From: Dryococelus australis | Lineage: Eukaryota; Arthropoda; Insecta; Phasmatodea; Phasmatidae | Assembly (NCBI GenBank): GCA_029891345.1 | Contig: CM056998.1 | Location: 173,376,332 to 173,440,331 of the forward strand | Direction: 5' to 3' | DNA: 64,000 nt | Part shown: piece after piece, positions 24,317 through 33,036 of the stretch | How the letters are laid out: every line of letters starts with the position of its first letter | How positions within the stretch are numbered: position 1 is the stretch's first letter | Program-made: the position numbers and the translations under genes | The notes under the pieces: model-generated | What the model saw: only the letters and a program-made list of their open reading frames with translations | The model's database searches: none | Told to the model about the DNA's origin: nothing

Positions 24317-24888
24317 CCCATTCTGACCCGGCGTGCACAACTGTGTACATTAAGCATGTGCACGTGAGTGAAAAATGAAGAGATTTGGGCGGCCCTTAAC
24401 AGCGAGGTATTGAGAGCTGACGATGGCGATAGAGGTGAGTACGGAGCAGCGCCGGAAAGAAAGGGCGGGGGAAAACGGGAGATCCCCGAGAAATCCCGCC
24501 GACTAGCGGCATCGTCGGACACGATTCCCACGTGCGAAAATCCGGGAGCGGCCCGGCCAGGAATTGAACCCAGTTCGCCTTGGTGGAAAGTAAACGGACT
24601 GACCGCTCAGCCACCGTAGCCCCAGCACGGGTATGTAATATTTGGTATGTACTGCACACTGCGAATGTCAGTGACAAGTGATGTTACCTGTTGGTAAATG
24701 ATTCTTAAACCTCCTTAATGCACGAGATCGTAATTGGTCCATACAGTATAACTGTGGTCGAACATGCAGCATACAGCTCATTGGCTGTGACAACGAAAGA
24801 AGTGATGTGGCGAATTAAGTACAGCACACATCATAAGATATTTCGTTTGCATCACCAGAAACCTTAAATCAATATGGGCCTGAAAGGG
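24317..24888. mobile_element. piggyBac-like MITE (family C), split by a SINE
   Basis: TTAA at 24,313-24,316 is followed by CCCATTCTGACCCGG. The right end GGGCCTGAAAGGG is followed by TTAA at 24,889-24,892. TTAA target duplication with ends starting CCC is the hallmark of piggyBac-like elements. The full-length interior is seen at 62,072-62,371. Here it is interrupted by the SINE at 24,365-24,623. Confidence 0.88.
24365..24623 (-). mobile_element. tRNA-derived SINE, full length, nested in a MITE
   Basis: Read on the minus strand it begins GGGGCTACGGTGGCTGAGCG (box A) and has box B GGGTTCAATTCC about 45 bp later. A body common to the family follows, and the 3' end is GCCGCCCAAATCTCTTCA. Length is about 260 bp. 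Its insertion into family C makes it younger than that element. Confidence 0.88.
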
Positions 24889-24892
24889 TTAA

Positions 24893-25360
24893 GTGATATT
24901 TACAAATATTACGTTCGCGTCATTTCTGCCTGTTTATTACGAGCATAAAAAAAGGCCAGGGCCTCTAAAACAACACCCTATTGCCCAGTAAATACATAAC
25001 TCCTCCTACCTGGAGTGAAACCTGACACAGAATGTTTAGAGTTAGTTGTGAGCATTCAGTGAGTGTTTAAACTTTTCAATCCCAGTATACACAATTCAGG
25101 ACATGTTGCAGATTAAGGACATTTATGGTTGAAGCTGTACACAACAAGGAATCAATTTTGAGAGAATTCCTTCCGAGGAATGTTATTCATTGAAGTTTTC
25201 GCACGTCAATTTTGAGAATGGTTAATGGTGACATCAACAAACACGCATTACGTTGTTCACCAATATTGTGAGAAGCATGCGCAACGCAAGTACAGCGTAG
25301 GCCAAAAAATCACACGATTGCAACATTTGCCCTCGTATATTAATTCAGGACTGAAATGGT
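24893..25360. other. Unassigned sequence with a decayed repeat
   Basis: The stretch 25,090-25,270 (GCTGTACACAACAAGGAATC and following) loosely resembles 56,270-56,450 and may be an older member of the repeat described there. Confidence 0.4.
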
Positions 25361-25575
25361 TAACAGCGAGGTCTTGATAGTCAGTGAAATGAGTTTAAAA
25401 TAGAGCAGCCGCGGAATGCAAGGGTGAATCCACGGGAGTAAAATTCGCCAGCTAGCGTCAACGTCCGCTCCGGTTTTCACTTGCGGAAATGTGTGCGACC
25501 GCGCCGGGATTTAAACCCAGGAATCCAACTTGGAGGAGAGCGAATTGTCTGCCAACCACACCACAGTCTCTGTCT
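25361..25575 (-). mobile_element. tRNA-derived SINE, diverged copy
   Basis: Minus orientation. It has the 3' block AACAGCGAGGTCTTGA, then CGCGGAATGCAAGGG, then a box B-like region (GCCGGGATTTAAACCC) near 25,510. The head is poorly preserved. Confidence 0.7.
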
Positions 25576-25727
25576 CTCAGCCAAGGAGTGAATTTTGGAT
25601 AATAACGGACCTTCGGGAGCTAGAGGCATGTGCAACAAACGAGATAAACCCGCATTTTCACTCTGAGGACGATGCATACTTACTGGAATCAAAGACACGT
25701 CGGAAATGAGTAGCATTTACGTATGGG

Positions 25728-26308
25728 TAGAGACCTGCAACATTCGCGTTATTATTTGAGGACATGTTAGACCTAAATCACTTTTCTTTTGTAATACGTG
25801 TGTTATTGGTAGAGCCACGAGTATTTCGCGAATTCATTCGGAGGTGAGGTAGACTCCGAACACTTGCTCTTTTCTCCTACTGTTGTGATTGGATGACAGT
25901 TCTTTAGACACGCCTCGTTTAACTGCAAGCCAGTAATAAGTAGGAAGCAGTAGCGCGAGTGAGTGTATGGCAGTCCTGTACAGAGGTCTCACTTCTTTAC
26001 AGCAACCAATAAGCAAACGATAATGTCTCGAAGGGGGCTGTCCAGCCTAGCTTGCTGCCAACTTAATCCGCGAAATACTCGGGGCCCTAGTTATTGGACC
26101 ATTCTTTATTTGACACGTCCCGGGTAATTCTGCGCCAATAAATGAACACTACACAATTGTATGGCCAAATTACGTGCAGTTCACTCAGAAAGGGCGCGAC
26201 TTAACTTTTATGAAGCAACCAATGGAGAAATGACGCCGGCTCGAGTATATGTAGTACTATGAACTTCAGCTGGATATCAAAATATAACGCGAATTTTGCA
26301 GGTCCCTA
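25728..26308. mobile_element. hAT-type MITE (family A) containing a second MITE
   Basis: It starts TAGAGACCTGCAACATTCGC and ends GCGAATTTTGCAGGTCCCTA. The flanks are an exact 8-bp repeat, CGTATGGG, at 25,720-25,727 and 26,309-26,316. The 8-bp duplication and TAGRG-type ends point to hAT. It is interrupted at 25,810-26,089. Confidence 0.92.
25810..26089. mobile_element. hAT-type MITE, family D, nested
   Basis: It starts TAGAGCCACGAGTATTTCGC and ends GCGAAATACTCGGGGCCCTA. It is flanked by exact 8-bp GTTATTGG at 25,802-25,809 and 26,090-26,097. The host MITE copy at 6.1 kb has one GTTATTGT at the same point, so the empty site is visible. A second copy is at 53,455-53,740. Confidence 0.95.
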
Positions 26309-26317
26309 CGTATGGGT

Positions 26318-26640
26318 AGTGAAATTTCGCAAAACAATTACAAGACAAGTTATATTTTAAAACACTAGTTGGGTCGTTTACCTATCTTGATTGGCTGAAT
26401 TACTTTTTGACACGTGTTAACTGTCTGCACACGAATCACGTAGAAGCCGTGCGTATGTTGCTGAATTCTGAGTGGCCCCGTCAAATATGAAAATGCCTCC
26501 TAAAGGAGACAACGACCAATGGCAACAGACGAGCTGCAGTTTGGTGCTCATAGTATTGAAGTCTACTATGCACTCATATTTATTCGAGGAAAATCACTAG
26601 CTCCACTTATACGCATCACTATAGGAAAACCATTATGTTG
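26318..26640 (-). repeat. Interspersed repeat, copy 2 (inverse of 21.5-21.9 kb)
   Basis: CCTATCTTGATTGGCTGAATT and GTGTTAACTGTCTGCACACG are the inverse of the 21.7-kb text. It lies directly beside the family A MITE. Confidence 0.75.
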
Positions 26641-27738
26641 CTCCCTGTATTTACAAATACCACCCCACTATTTATTGATCTACAACACGCTGGACAAATC
26701 GACATGATGCATAACTTACTTATTGTCAGCGAATGGATTGGCGAATTGACTGTGTGCCAATTCAAGTGGTTTGCCATGTGTAGCATGATATACAGCCAGT
26801 CGTGTTCAAATTCGCAATTAAACCAAAATTAAATTTTTTGTTCATTCAAATTATAACAGACGTTATGTAGTGTTCATTTGAGATCAACATACTCTAGAAG
26901 CTAGCGACGAAGTGGGAGCAAATGGATGCATGTTTAGTCATTTAAAGGACAGAAAAAAATGCTTCCGTCAACCGACATAAATTCGGGCAATTTCCTCAAA
27001 TTGTTCAACCATTACAAACACAAATTGATGTTTGTTCATAAACTTAAAGTTGTTTTACGATCTATCGGTTTATTGTGAGTGATTACATGGAGCAAGCTTT
27101 CAAGAACTTGGATAATTAGTGTGGTAATTTCTAATTCACTTAACGCGAGTTGGACACGAAGATATGATTGATGTTCACTCCGAGATCATATGCAACTTCG
27201 TACTTTGCAATCATCGTACAAGGCCGTCGTATGCTCTTTGAATCATCCTAAATAATTACATATGACTCAACTAATATTCACAGGTGATTCGGGAGGAGAA
27301 TCATAAGAGTCTGTTTTACCACAGTCAGTCCTCATTGCCCAACTTAACATTAATTTTTAATTTTCCTCTGCAGAGAAAAACGTTGAATTAGATCCGTATG
27401 TTTTACATAATTGTTTGGATGAAGGACAATTATATTCTTTTTGAATATAAATTACGTTCCTGTTATATACACTTCCAAAAACGCGTTTTTGCTCAACTCC
27501 ACCTACGTATATTTCACAATTATTTAGGTAATGTTCTCATAATCTATACACCCACTCTCCCATTTTAAACCATGGTGAAGGTTAGTAACCCATACATTTG
27601 TTTTCTTGTATTAAGGAGTTAGATATTTCCAGTCAAACGGTCGGTGATTTGAAGCTGAATACAGTAGTTTGTTTTTCCATATCAATGATAGCTAATTTTT
27701 TAATGATAATTTTTTTTCTGCATACTGAAAGCATCTCG
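26641..27738. other. Left flank of the viral relic, no gene recognised
   Basis: AT-rich. On the minus strand about 35 broken codons from 27,680 (starting MEKQTTVFSFKSPT) and a stretch near 27,390-27,490 are open, but I cannot assign them. A DNA polymerase B would be expected on one side of a complete Polinton; I see no polymerase motif here. Confidence 0.4.
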
Positions 27739-28982
27739 TCACAGCCATGGTTCATCGCCTATTGACTCAATTATGTTCACCAGCTTATCTCTTACATTGT
27801 AACTCGCTAATCTGTTGTAAATTATAAGAGTGTAAGCTTGTGTATTTGCTGGAAATGGCGTATTTGCAATAATTTCAATTCGTGGATCAATCACGCCATT
27901 GGTAATTCTGTCTTCTTGCTTGCTGACATCAAACACAAATAACGCTCGTCTGGTTTTAAATGATTTGGGTTCTGGGATCGGTGAACTGATTTTGTTATAA
28001 TATGTTTCCTGAAACTTTGTATACATATAATACGAAATAATGAATTCCCTATTGGCAAAGTTCATATTTAAATCCATATAGGCGTAAGCTTGACTGTTTA
28101 GATACAGTTTAATATTTTCATATCAAAACTATCGAATATGGTTATCCCCTTTTAAATTGTTTTGTCGATTTGATTGAAAACATATGGCAACATATCTCGG
28201 TTTTTCCGACGAGAAATTTTATTTCACATTCCAAATGACTTTTTGTTATGTTGGCGGTGTTGGAAAAACATCTAAAGCCCACGATCTGAATGGAATTTCT
28301 AGATTCTTCCCTTTTTCGATAAATTTAAAAAATGTTTCACGTTCACGAGTGTTAATTTCAATATGCGGCATCAAATATTTTACACTGCTTAATTCAAATG
28401 CAACACCTTCCTCGTTATTAGCTGTATCGTACATAGCATTTAAATGCATATTACCGAATAGAATAACTCATTCTTGTTTAACATTTAATATTACATGTTT
28501 GTAGTCTTCAGCAAAGCCCAAAACTATACTTCGCGGTATAACAACTCGAATATTACACCCCGGTTTATTTGTAGTGAGTAATCACTAGCATTGTTCCACC
28601 CAGCCATAAACCCTCTATAAAGATCATTTACAGTTCCGGAGAGATAGTTCTTTATCGTGGAAGTAATTCCAGCATCTCGTGTTTGTTCAATTACCACTCC
28701 ATTTAGCATATATGCAATTCTATCGATTAAATTAAGTATTCCATTTCTTACTATTTTTGTAGTTGCTGGATTACTTGCATCGACTGTCTTTTTAATTGTT
28801 CCTCTAAACCTTAAACTCGATATCGATGGTAACGTGTAAATATCATGATTTTGTATTGAAATCCCTATTTCCGAAGGGAATGTGTAAGGACCTGCTTGGA
28901 ATGGTTCTTACACATGTATTTCCATATTGGTGATTGCATTTTAATAAATGATCTGATCTTCAACATTAAGTATGCCTTTCAT
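27739..28982 (-). pseudogene. Polinton-type major capsid protein (double jelly roll), degraded
   Basis: Would form the hexon-like capsid shell of a Polinton virion. The start is the ATG at 28,982-28,980. The first frame holds NGVVIEQTRDAGITSTIKNY at 28,700-28,640, followed by a GW-containing segment. After a frameshift near 28,525 the second frame holds IPFRSWALDVFPTPP. The last 112 codons (28,077-27,739) hold RRALFVFDVSKQED and AYTLIIYNRL. The order and spacing of these blocks match what I know of the capsid proteins of arthropod Polintons. Total span is about 414 codons, within the family's usual range. Breaks: stops at 28,943, 28,910, 28,526, 28,470, 28,248, 28,221, 28,131 and 28,125, plus one frameshift. 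It is non-functional as it stands. Confidence 0.8.
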
Positions 28983-29219
28983 TTCTATTAACAGTATATA
29001 CTAGTTATTTTAAATACAGTTCATTGCCTCGTGTTAACTTCACGGGTATCTTCTTTGAAGTTACCATTTTATGCTTACATTTACGTCTTTTTATACTTTA
29101 ATTCTTCGAAATACATTCCCAATAGGCATACTTCTTAAAATAATCAACTACTTTATGACCGAATTTAATATTGTACACAATAGCCATTATGATTGCAATG
29201 CGCAATGTACTGCAGGTGT
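28983..29219 (-). other. Gap between capsid genes, with a 29-codon open frame
   Basis: The minus-strand frame 29,187-29,098 starts with ATG and reads HKVVDYFKKYAYWEC near its end before a TAA. Polintons often carry small extra ORFs between structural genes, but I cannot assign this one. The rest is AT-rich and shows nothing. Confidence 0.3.
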
Positions 29220-29906
29220 TTATATACCTTTTCTTAAATGTAAACGAACAGTAATCTCTTCATTTCTAAAATTAATATGTTTACCATCTTGATCGACAAT
29301 TGCAACAACTATTTCATCAATGCGATTCACTATTACTGGAAGATACATCAATGTATTCTGTTTTTCAATTATTTTATATCCTGGAGCTACAGCACATGTG
29401 AATTCATGTATTGTATTTGTCGGTTCTCCATTCAAATATGAACCGCCTACAATATTAACATTTATACTACATACATTTACCGACAATATATTAACCTGTT
29501 TTGATGATTCGTGTAATTGATTAGCTGGATATACTCTCCGTTCATAAACCAACATATTTTCAATTTAATTGTCTTCCGAGAAATCGATATTGACATTATT
29601 ATACATTGTACTAGTTAGCACATTTGAATTTCCACATAATCGGAAATGTACATTTTCAGGTAATGCCGCTTTAATGAATGTTTCAAGGTCTTCCAACTCA
29701 TAAGATCCTACTGGTATCAGAATCTTGTATGTTTTTTCAAAAATATTTGCCGTAAATATTTGGTTATACATATCAATATTTGGAATGCTTTTGAAAGTAA
29801 AAAATTATATTAGACTTATTTGCCATTCTCCATCTAACTCCAATGCACGGAAATATACCGCATGCAATTGCGACGAATTTCCACTTAATATCAACGTAAT
29901 TGACAT
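29220..29906 (-). pseudogene. Polinton-type minor capsid (penton-like) protein, two nonsense codons
   Basis: Single jelly-roll protein expected at capsid vertices. One continuous frame of 229 codons runs from the ATG at 29,906 to the stop at 29,220. It holds SGNSSQLHAVYFRALELDGE near the N-terminus, IPVGSYELEDLETFI in the middle, and VAPGYKIIE, YLPVIVNR, IVDQDGKHINF and a terminal ITVRLHLRK block. These are characteristic of the Polinton minor capsid family. Frame integrity is otherwise complete; the only breaks are in-frame TAA codons at 29,807-29,805 and 29,567-29,565. It starts 20 bp downstream of the protease stop, in the same direction, as expected for a structural block. Confidence 0.8.
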
Positions 29907-29926
29907 ATTACTAATATGTTTTACAG

Positions 29927-30285
29927 TTACTTATATAGCCTATTTATAGCCAAAAATCGTAAACATAAATGTCCACAATTGATTGTATTTGGTAATAGCT
30001 CCGTTTTATAATATCTTAATTGCATGTTTTTTAAATGATTATGTATTTCAATTGTAGGATGTAAATAACCAAAACTGTCGTAATACAATGATTGGTTTAT
30101 GTTTTTAATTAATGCAACCCAATGTGTTCCTTCATTTTGTTTCGAATCTAAATTAGCAATCCCATATTCACAAATATTTGGTTTCTTTGGTAAATCGTCT
30201 CTCATATACACACCTCGGAAATAGGAAATATCCATTTTTTTTCAAATACATTTATATCTTTGTTTGTTAATGCACTTTTTGGAAG
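29927..30285 (-). pseudogene. Adenovirus-type cysteine protease (maturation protease)
   Basis: Cleaves capsid precursors in adenoviruses, Polintons and virophages. The open part (30,235-29,927, 102 codons) contains the triad in order: His in GTHWVALIK, Asp in YYDSFG, and Cys in NCGHLCLRFL. The N-terminal segment FRGVYMRDDLP also fits the family. Upstream, LPKSALTNKDINVFEKK is readable from 30,285 in another frame. The two parts meet at a run of eight A residues near 30,234-30,241, which indicates a 1-base slip. The copy is short for the family, so the true N-terminus may lie further upstream. Catalytic residues look intact, in contrast to the ATPase and integrase. Confidence 0.85.
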
Positions 30286-30445
30286 ACTATTTAGGACTTA
30301 CTGAGTTTTTTTTCCCATGTTTGGAGTTTTTTTCGTTCTTGTCCAACTTTATAGGGTTTCAAATACAATCCTTTGTCTTTTTATTTAACTTTAATTATGG
30401 AAATATGAACCGAATGATTCCTCCTTAGTTTTTTTTTTTTTTTAG
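30286..30445. other. Homopolymer-rich gap between protease and PLA2-like genes
   Basis: Contains an 18-base T run at 30,426-30,443 and two shorter T runs. On the minus strand the A run encodes Lys codons just after the PLA2-like stop. It may be the degraded C-terminus of one gene and the N-terminus of the other. Confidence 0.4.
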
Positions 30446-30790
30446 CTAATGTTTTAAGCCTAGGCCTCTCTTCACCTTTGTACACATAACTTTATCAACA
30501 ACCCATTCTCCAAGCTTTTTACACGTAGCTGTAGATGGATTCTTCCATATATTTGCAGATTTATAGGCTACAATTGATTCCGCTATATGTCTTTCAAATT
30601 GTATGCTCGATCGTAAACTATATCGTGTTCTTTACACGCATTATCCAAAGAGTTTATTCCTTGATCGTTCCGTGCCAAACGTTTTGCAAGTTTAGTACCT
30701 GGTCCACATTAATTGTAATTCAAATGGTAATTTATTAATCAGTGTATTCAATACACTGCACCCTTTTTTGATATGTTTAATACGAGCCAT
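30446..30790 (-). pseudogene. Phospholipase A2-like protein (parvovirus VP1-type domain)
   Basis: Secreted-type PLA2 folds occur in parvovirus VP1 and in some Polinton/adintovirus proteins, where they are thought to help virions cross membranes. The minus strand from 30,708 reads CGPGTKLAKRLARNDQGIN, then ends LDNACKEHDIVYDRAYN. The GPGT segment is the calcium loop and HDIVY (30,627-30,613) is the HDxxY catalytic motif, with both key residues present. A start ATG at 30,790 gives a 25-residue N-terminal part ending LPFEL, one base out of frame with the core. After NLKDI a further frameshift leads to a Lys-rich C-terminal part ending at 30,446. The spacing between LPFEL and the Ca loop is shorter than usual. 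The domain call is strong; function is inferred. Confidence 0.85.
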
Positions 30791-30864
30791 TGTTTTCAAC
30801 AGACCTGCATTTATAGTTTTACGTTAGTACGCTACGTTACGTAATACTGTGTAATTATGTGGAA
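30791..30864. promoter_or_regulatory. Candidate divergent promoter of the viral relic
   Basis: The only gap between the two divergent gene blocks, 74 bp long. It contains ATTTATAGTTTTACG (a TATA-like element, about 30,811) and the repeated, partly palindromic ACGTTAGTACGCTACGTTACGTAAT region, which includes TTACGTAA. Promoter function is inferred from position only. Confidence 0.45.
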
Positions 30865-31556
30865 ATGAAGGTTATAAAACAAAATGTACTTCTGCCTGTA
30901 ATTGTAAATACAAAAGGAAATGTAATTGAACAGAAACATGGATTCTTTTACCATCAAATATACGTTGTATAATAAGGGGCCCTTCTTCAGTGGAAACACT
31001 TGTTATAGTTTGTCGCTGTTGGAGCATCCAAATGGCCTTAAATTTGAAAACGTATAAGTGTTTTCTAAAACAATACAAGAGAAATATCAATGGTTAGCGA
31101 GCATTTTATCGTTAATTGAAGTAATACAATATTTTCCTTTTACAAATAAAGAAGATATAGTGTCTCCGAATGAAGCATTACCGAATTCCGTATTTATTTT
31201 TGGCGATGTTTGGTGTGAATCACAGAGTGAAATACAGTAATACTTTAGTTTTGGTAGATATTCAAACATTGATTGTTTTTATCTATCGCAGAGTTACGCA
31301 CATAAACCGAAACATTATTTATACGATAATGCAAATTATGGTAATTGTGTTTAAAATAGATAATATTAAACTGCAACATATTTACAATGATCGTGTTTTA
31401 GACTATATGACATTTAAAAATATTAAAGATATGTATTTTTACTGTGAGAAAGAAAAATATGTTTTTTTTTTGGTGATTATACCAACACTTTCCCTATACA
31501 AAGTCAGATATAGGTCTGGTTTTGACGGTTTTTTACTTTCAGGTGAAGAAAAATGA
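30865..31556 (+). pseudogene. Polinton FtsK/HerA-type genome-packaging ATPase, inactivated
   Basis: Would drive genome packaging into the capsid. From the ATG at 30,865 the text reads GNVIEQKHG, then LLPSNIRCIIRGPSS in the next frame, then SGNT with SLLEHPNGLKFENV in a third. The P-loop is thus crossed by a frameshift, and the position of its lysine holds Asn (AAC, 30,995-30,997). A stop lies at 31,055-31,057. Next come FSKTIQEKYQW and a Walker B-like VFIFGD (31,183-31,200), where the first acidic residue seems replaced by Gly. Then, in yet another frame, IKLQHIYNDRVLDYMTF and YRSGFDGFLL follow. The stop TGA at 31,554-31,556 overlaps the next gene's ATG. Three frameshifts and key-residue loss mean no ATPase activity is expected. 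Confidence 0.85.
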
Positions 31557-32259
31557 GTATTTCGAAGTTTGGACATATCAGTATAAAACGCAATCATTAC
31601 AATAGCTGTTTAAACCAAAAATCGCGATGCGAATTGTGATTTGAACGGTCATATATTACTTATTATTGGTATGGCTGTGAAAGATAGCAATGTGGTTAAT
31701 AAACGTTATGTGGAAGACTTAAACAGTATTATGCTAAACGTGTTTAAATCACAATCAAACGATTTTCAACACAAATTAATAAAGTTAGTTGATTTAAGTT
31801 TATGAAAACACGAGTGTAATTGCAAACATTATAAGCAATATTAGCACTGATTTGCTGAGTAATGAATATAGAGTACAAGAATGTTTAAATGGAATTAGTA
31901 AGAATTTTAATTATATTATAAACATAGTTTATACAACACAACTTAGACAAATGCAAGAAAATTTGAGAGTTGTTATTAATGAAGTGGTAAAAGCTACTAT
32001 TACAAAACAACTTTAATCACGAATGGAACAATTAACACAATATATAAGAAATTAATTTATTACTAAAAATTTTGGTTTAGTTACGCAAACAAATTTGAGA
32101 AAGCAAAATAATGATTTGAAAACACGAATGAACAATTTTATCACTGATTTTAAAGCTAAAACTATAGCAAAATTAGATGTGGTTTTCAGTAAAGACAATA
32201 AGATTGATAAAACTCAAAGCAATTGACCTACTACATCACTTAGAAAAGAAATGACTTAA
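31553..32259 (+). pseudogene. Coiled-coil structural-type protein of the Polinton block, degraded
   Basis: I recognise the position and style rather than a named family. The ATG at 31,553 overlaps the ATPase stop (ATGA). After about 28 codons and a frameshift the text reads CDLNGHILLIIG followed by SNVVNKRYVEDLN near 31,640-31,710. This resembles the short DLxGH...VNKRYVxxL motif seen in virion-associated and tail-fibre-like proteins. The remainder is Asn/Lys/Ile-rich helix-prone text such as LRQMQENLRVVINEVV, consistent with a coiled coil. Several stops and shifts interrupt it, with a last plausible stop near 32,257. It may be a virion surface or scaffold protein; that is inference. Confidence 0.5.
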
Positions 32260-32284
32260 TTCATATACAAATAGATTGAATTTA

Positions 32285-33036
32285 ATGTAATATGATGAAA
32301 ACATATCTGACTCTGCTTTGAAATTACATAACGTTATATCTGCTGTGAAAGAGAAATATTTACAAGTCAAACGAGCTCGAATGGAGCGAAATATTTTAAA
32401 TGAAGAAATATTTAAACCTGTCACCAGTAAAATGGATACATTGCATTCTGTGTTGAATAAACCTAAATAAACATCTTTGAAAATTAAAACAGAGAATGAA
32501 GCTTTAACAAAGGAAAAGTAATCCCTTTCTCAATCAACACGACTTTATTAAGCTTTAAAACTATATATGTCTATGCGCGATACTACATTTGGCGTTTATC
32601 GACATGAAAACAATTAGTTCGTGGGAGATTCGTTAGTTAAATTTTGCCTGAGAATAAAATTAAAATGGATGATTACATAACTGATGTGATTGAAGGATCA
32701 TTTGAATTATTGTTTAAAAACATTCCGAATAGCTATTCCGACATCGATTTGCAGAAATATAAAGAAATTTTTCGTCGAACGAATGTTAATATTCGTTAAG
32801 GAGATGAAAAACACCCGAAAATACATGTAATAGGAGATATAGCAGGAAGTGGAATATATAAAGGTGAAATTGACAACCGCTTTTCACCTGTATATTGGAA
32901 CAATCCTAATGAATTAGTAGATAGATTAAAACTTCTCATCGCTTCGAGAGAGTCTGGGAATAATTCACATACAAACGAAATTGTTTCTATAATTGAAGAG
33001 TTATCAGAAGACAGTTATATTACAAATGAAATTTAG
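32285..33036 (+). pseudogene. DUF8207-type Polinton protein, degraded
   Basis: A family of unknown function common in arthropod Polintons; the DUF number is from memory. The N-terminal part has helix-prone KEKYLQVKRARMERNILN then IFKPVTSKMDTL (32,340-32,440). The core opens with MRDTTFGVY at 32,573 and, after a frameshift near 32,640, continues with SYSDIDLQKYKEIFRRTN. The end reads ELVDRLKLLIASRESGNN (32,910-32,960). Stops interrupt at least five points, including one directly after the likely ATG at 32,285. Its own stop (TAG, 33,034-33,036) lies inside the start of the integrase frame, an 11-bp overlap that fits a co-transcribed block. Confidence 0.72.

Noticed and set aside
30872..31090. 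72-codon minus-strand frame between the divergent blocks
   Set aside because: It overlaps the ATPase remnant, which has recognisable family motifs on the plus strand. This frame is its shadow.
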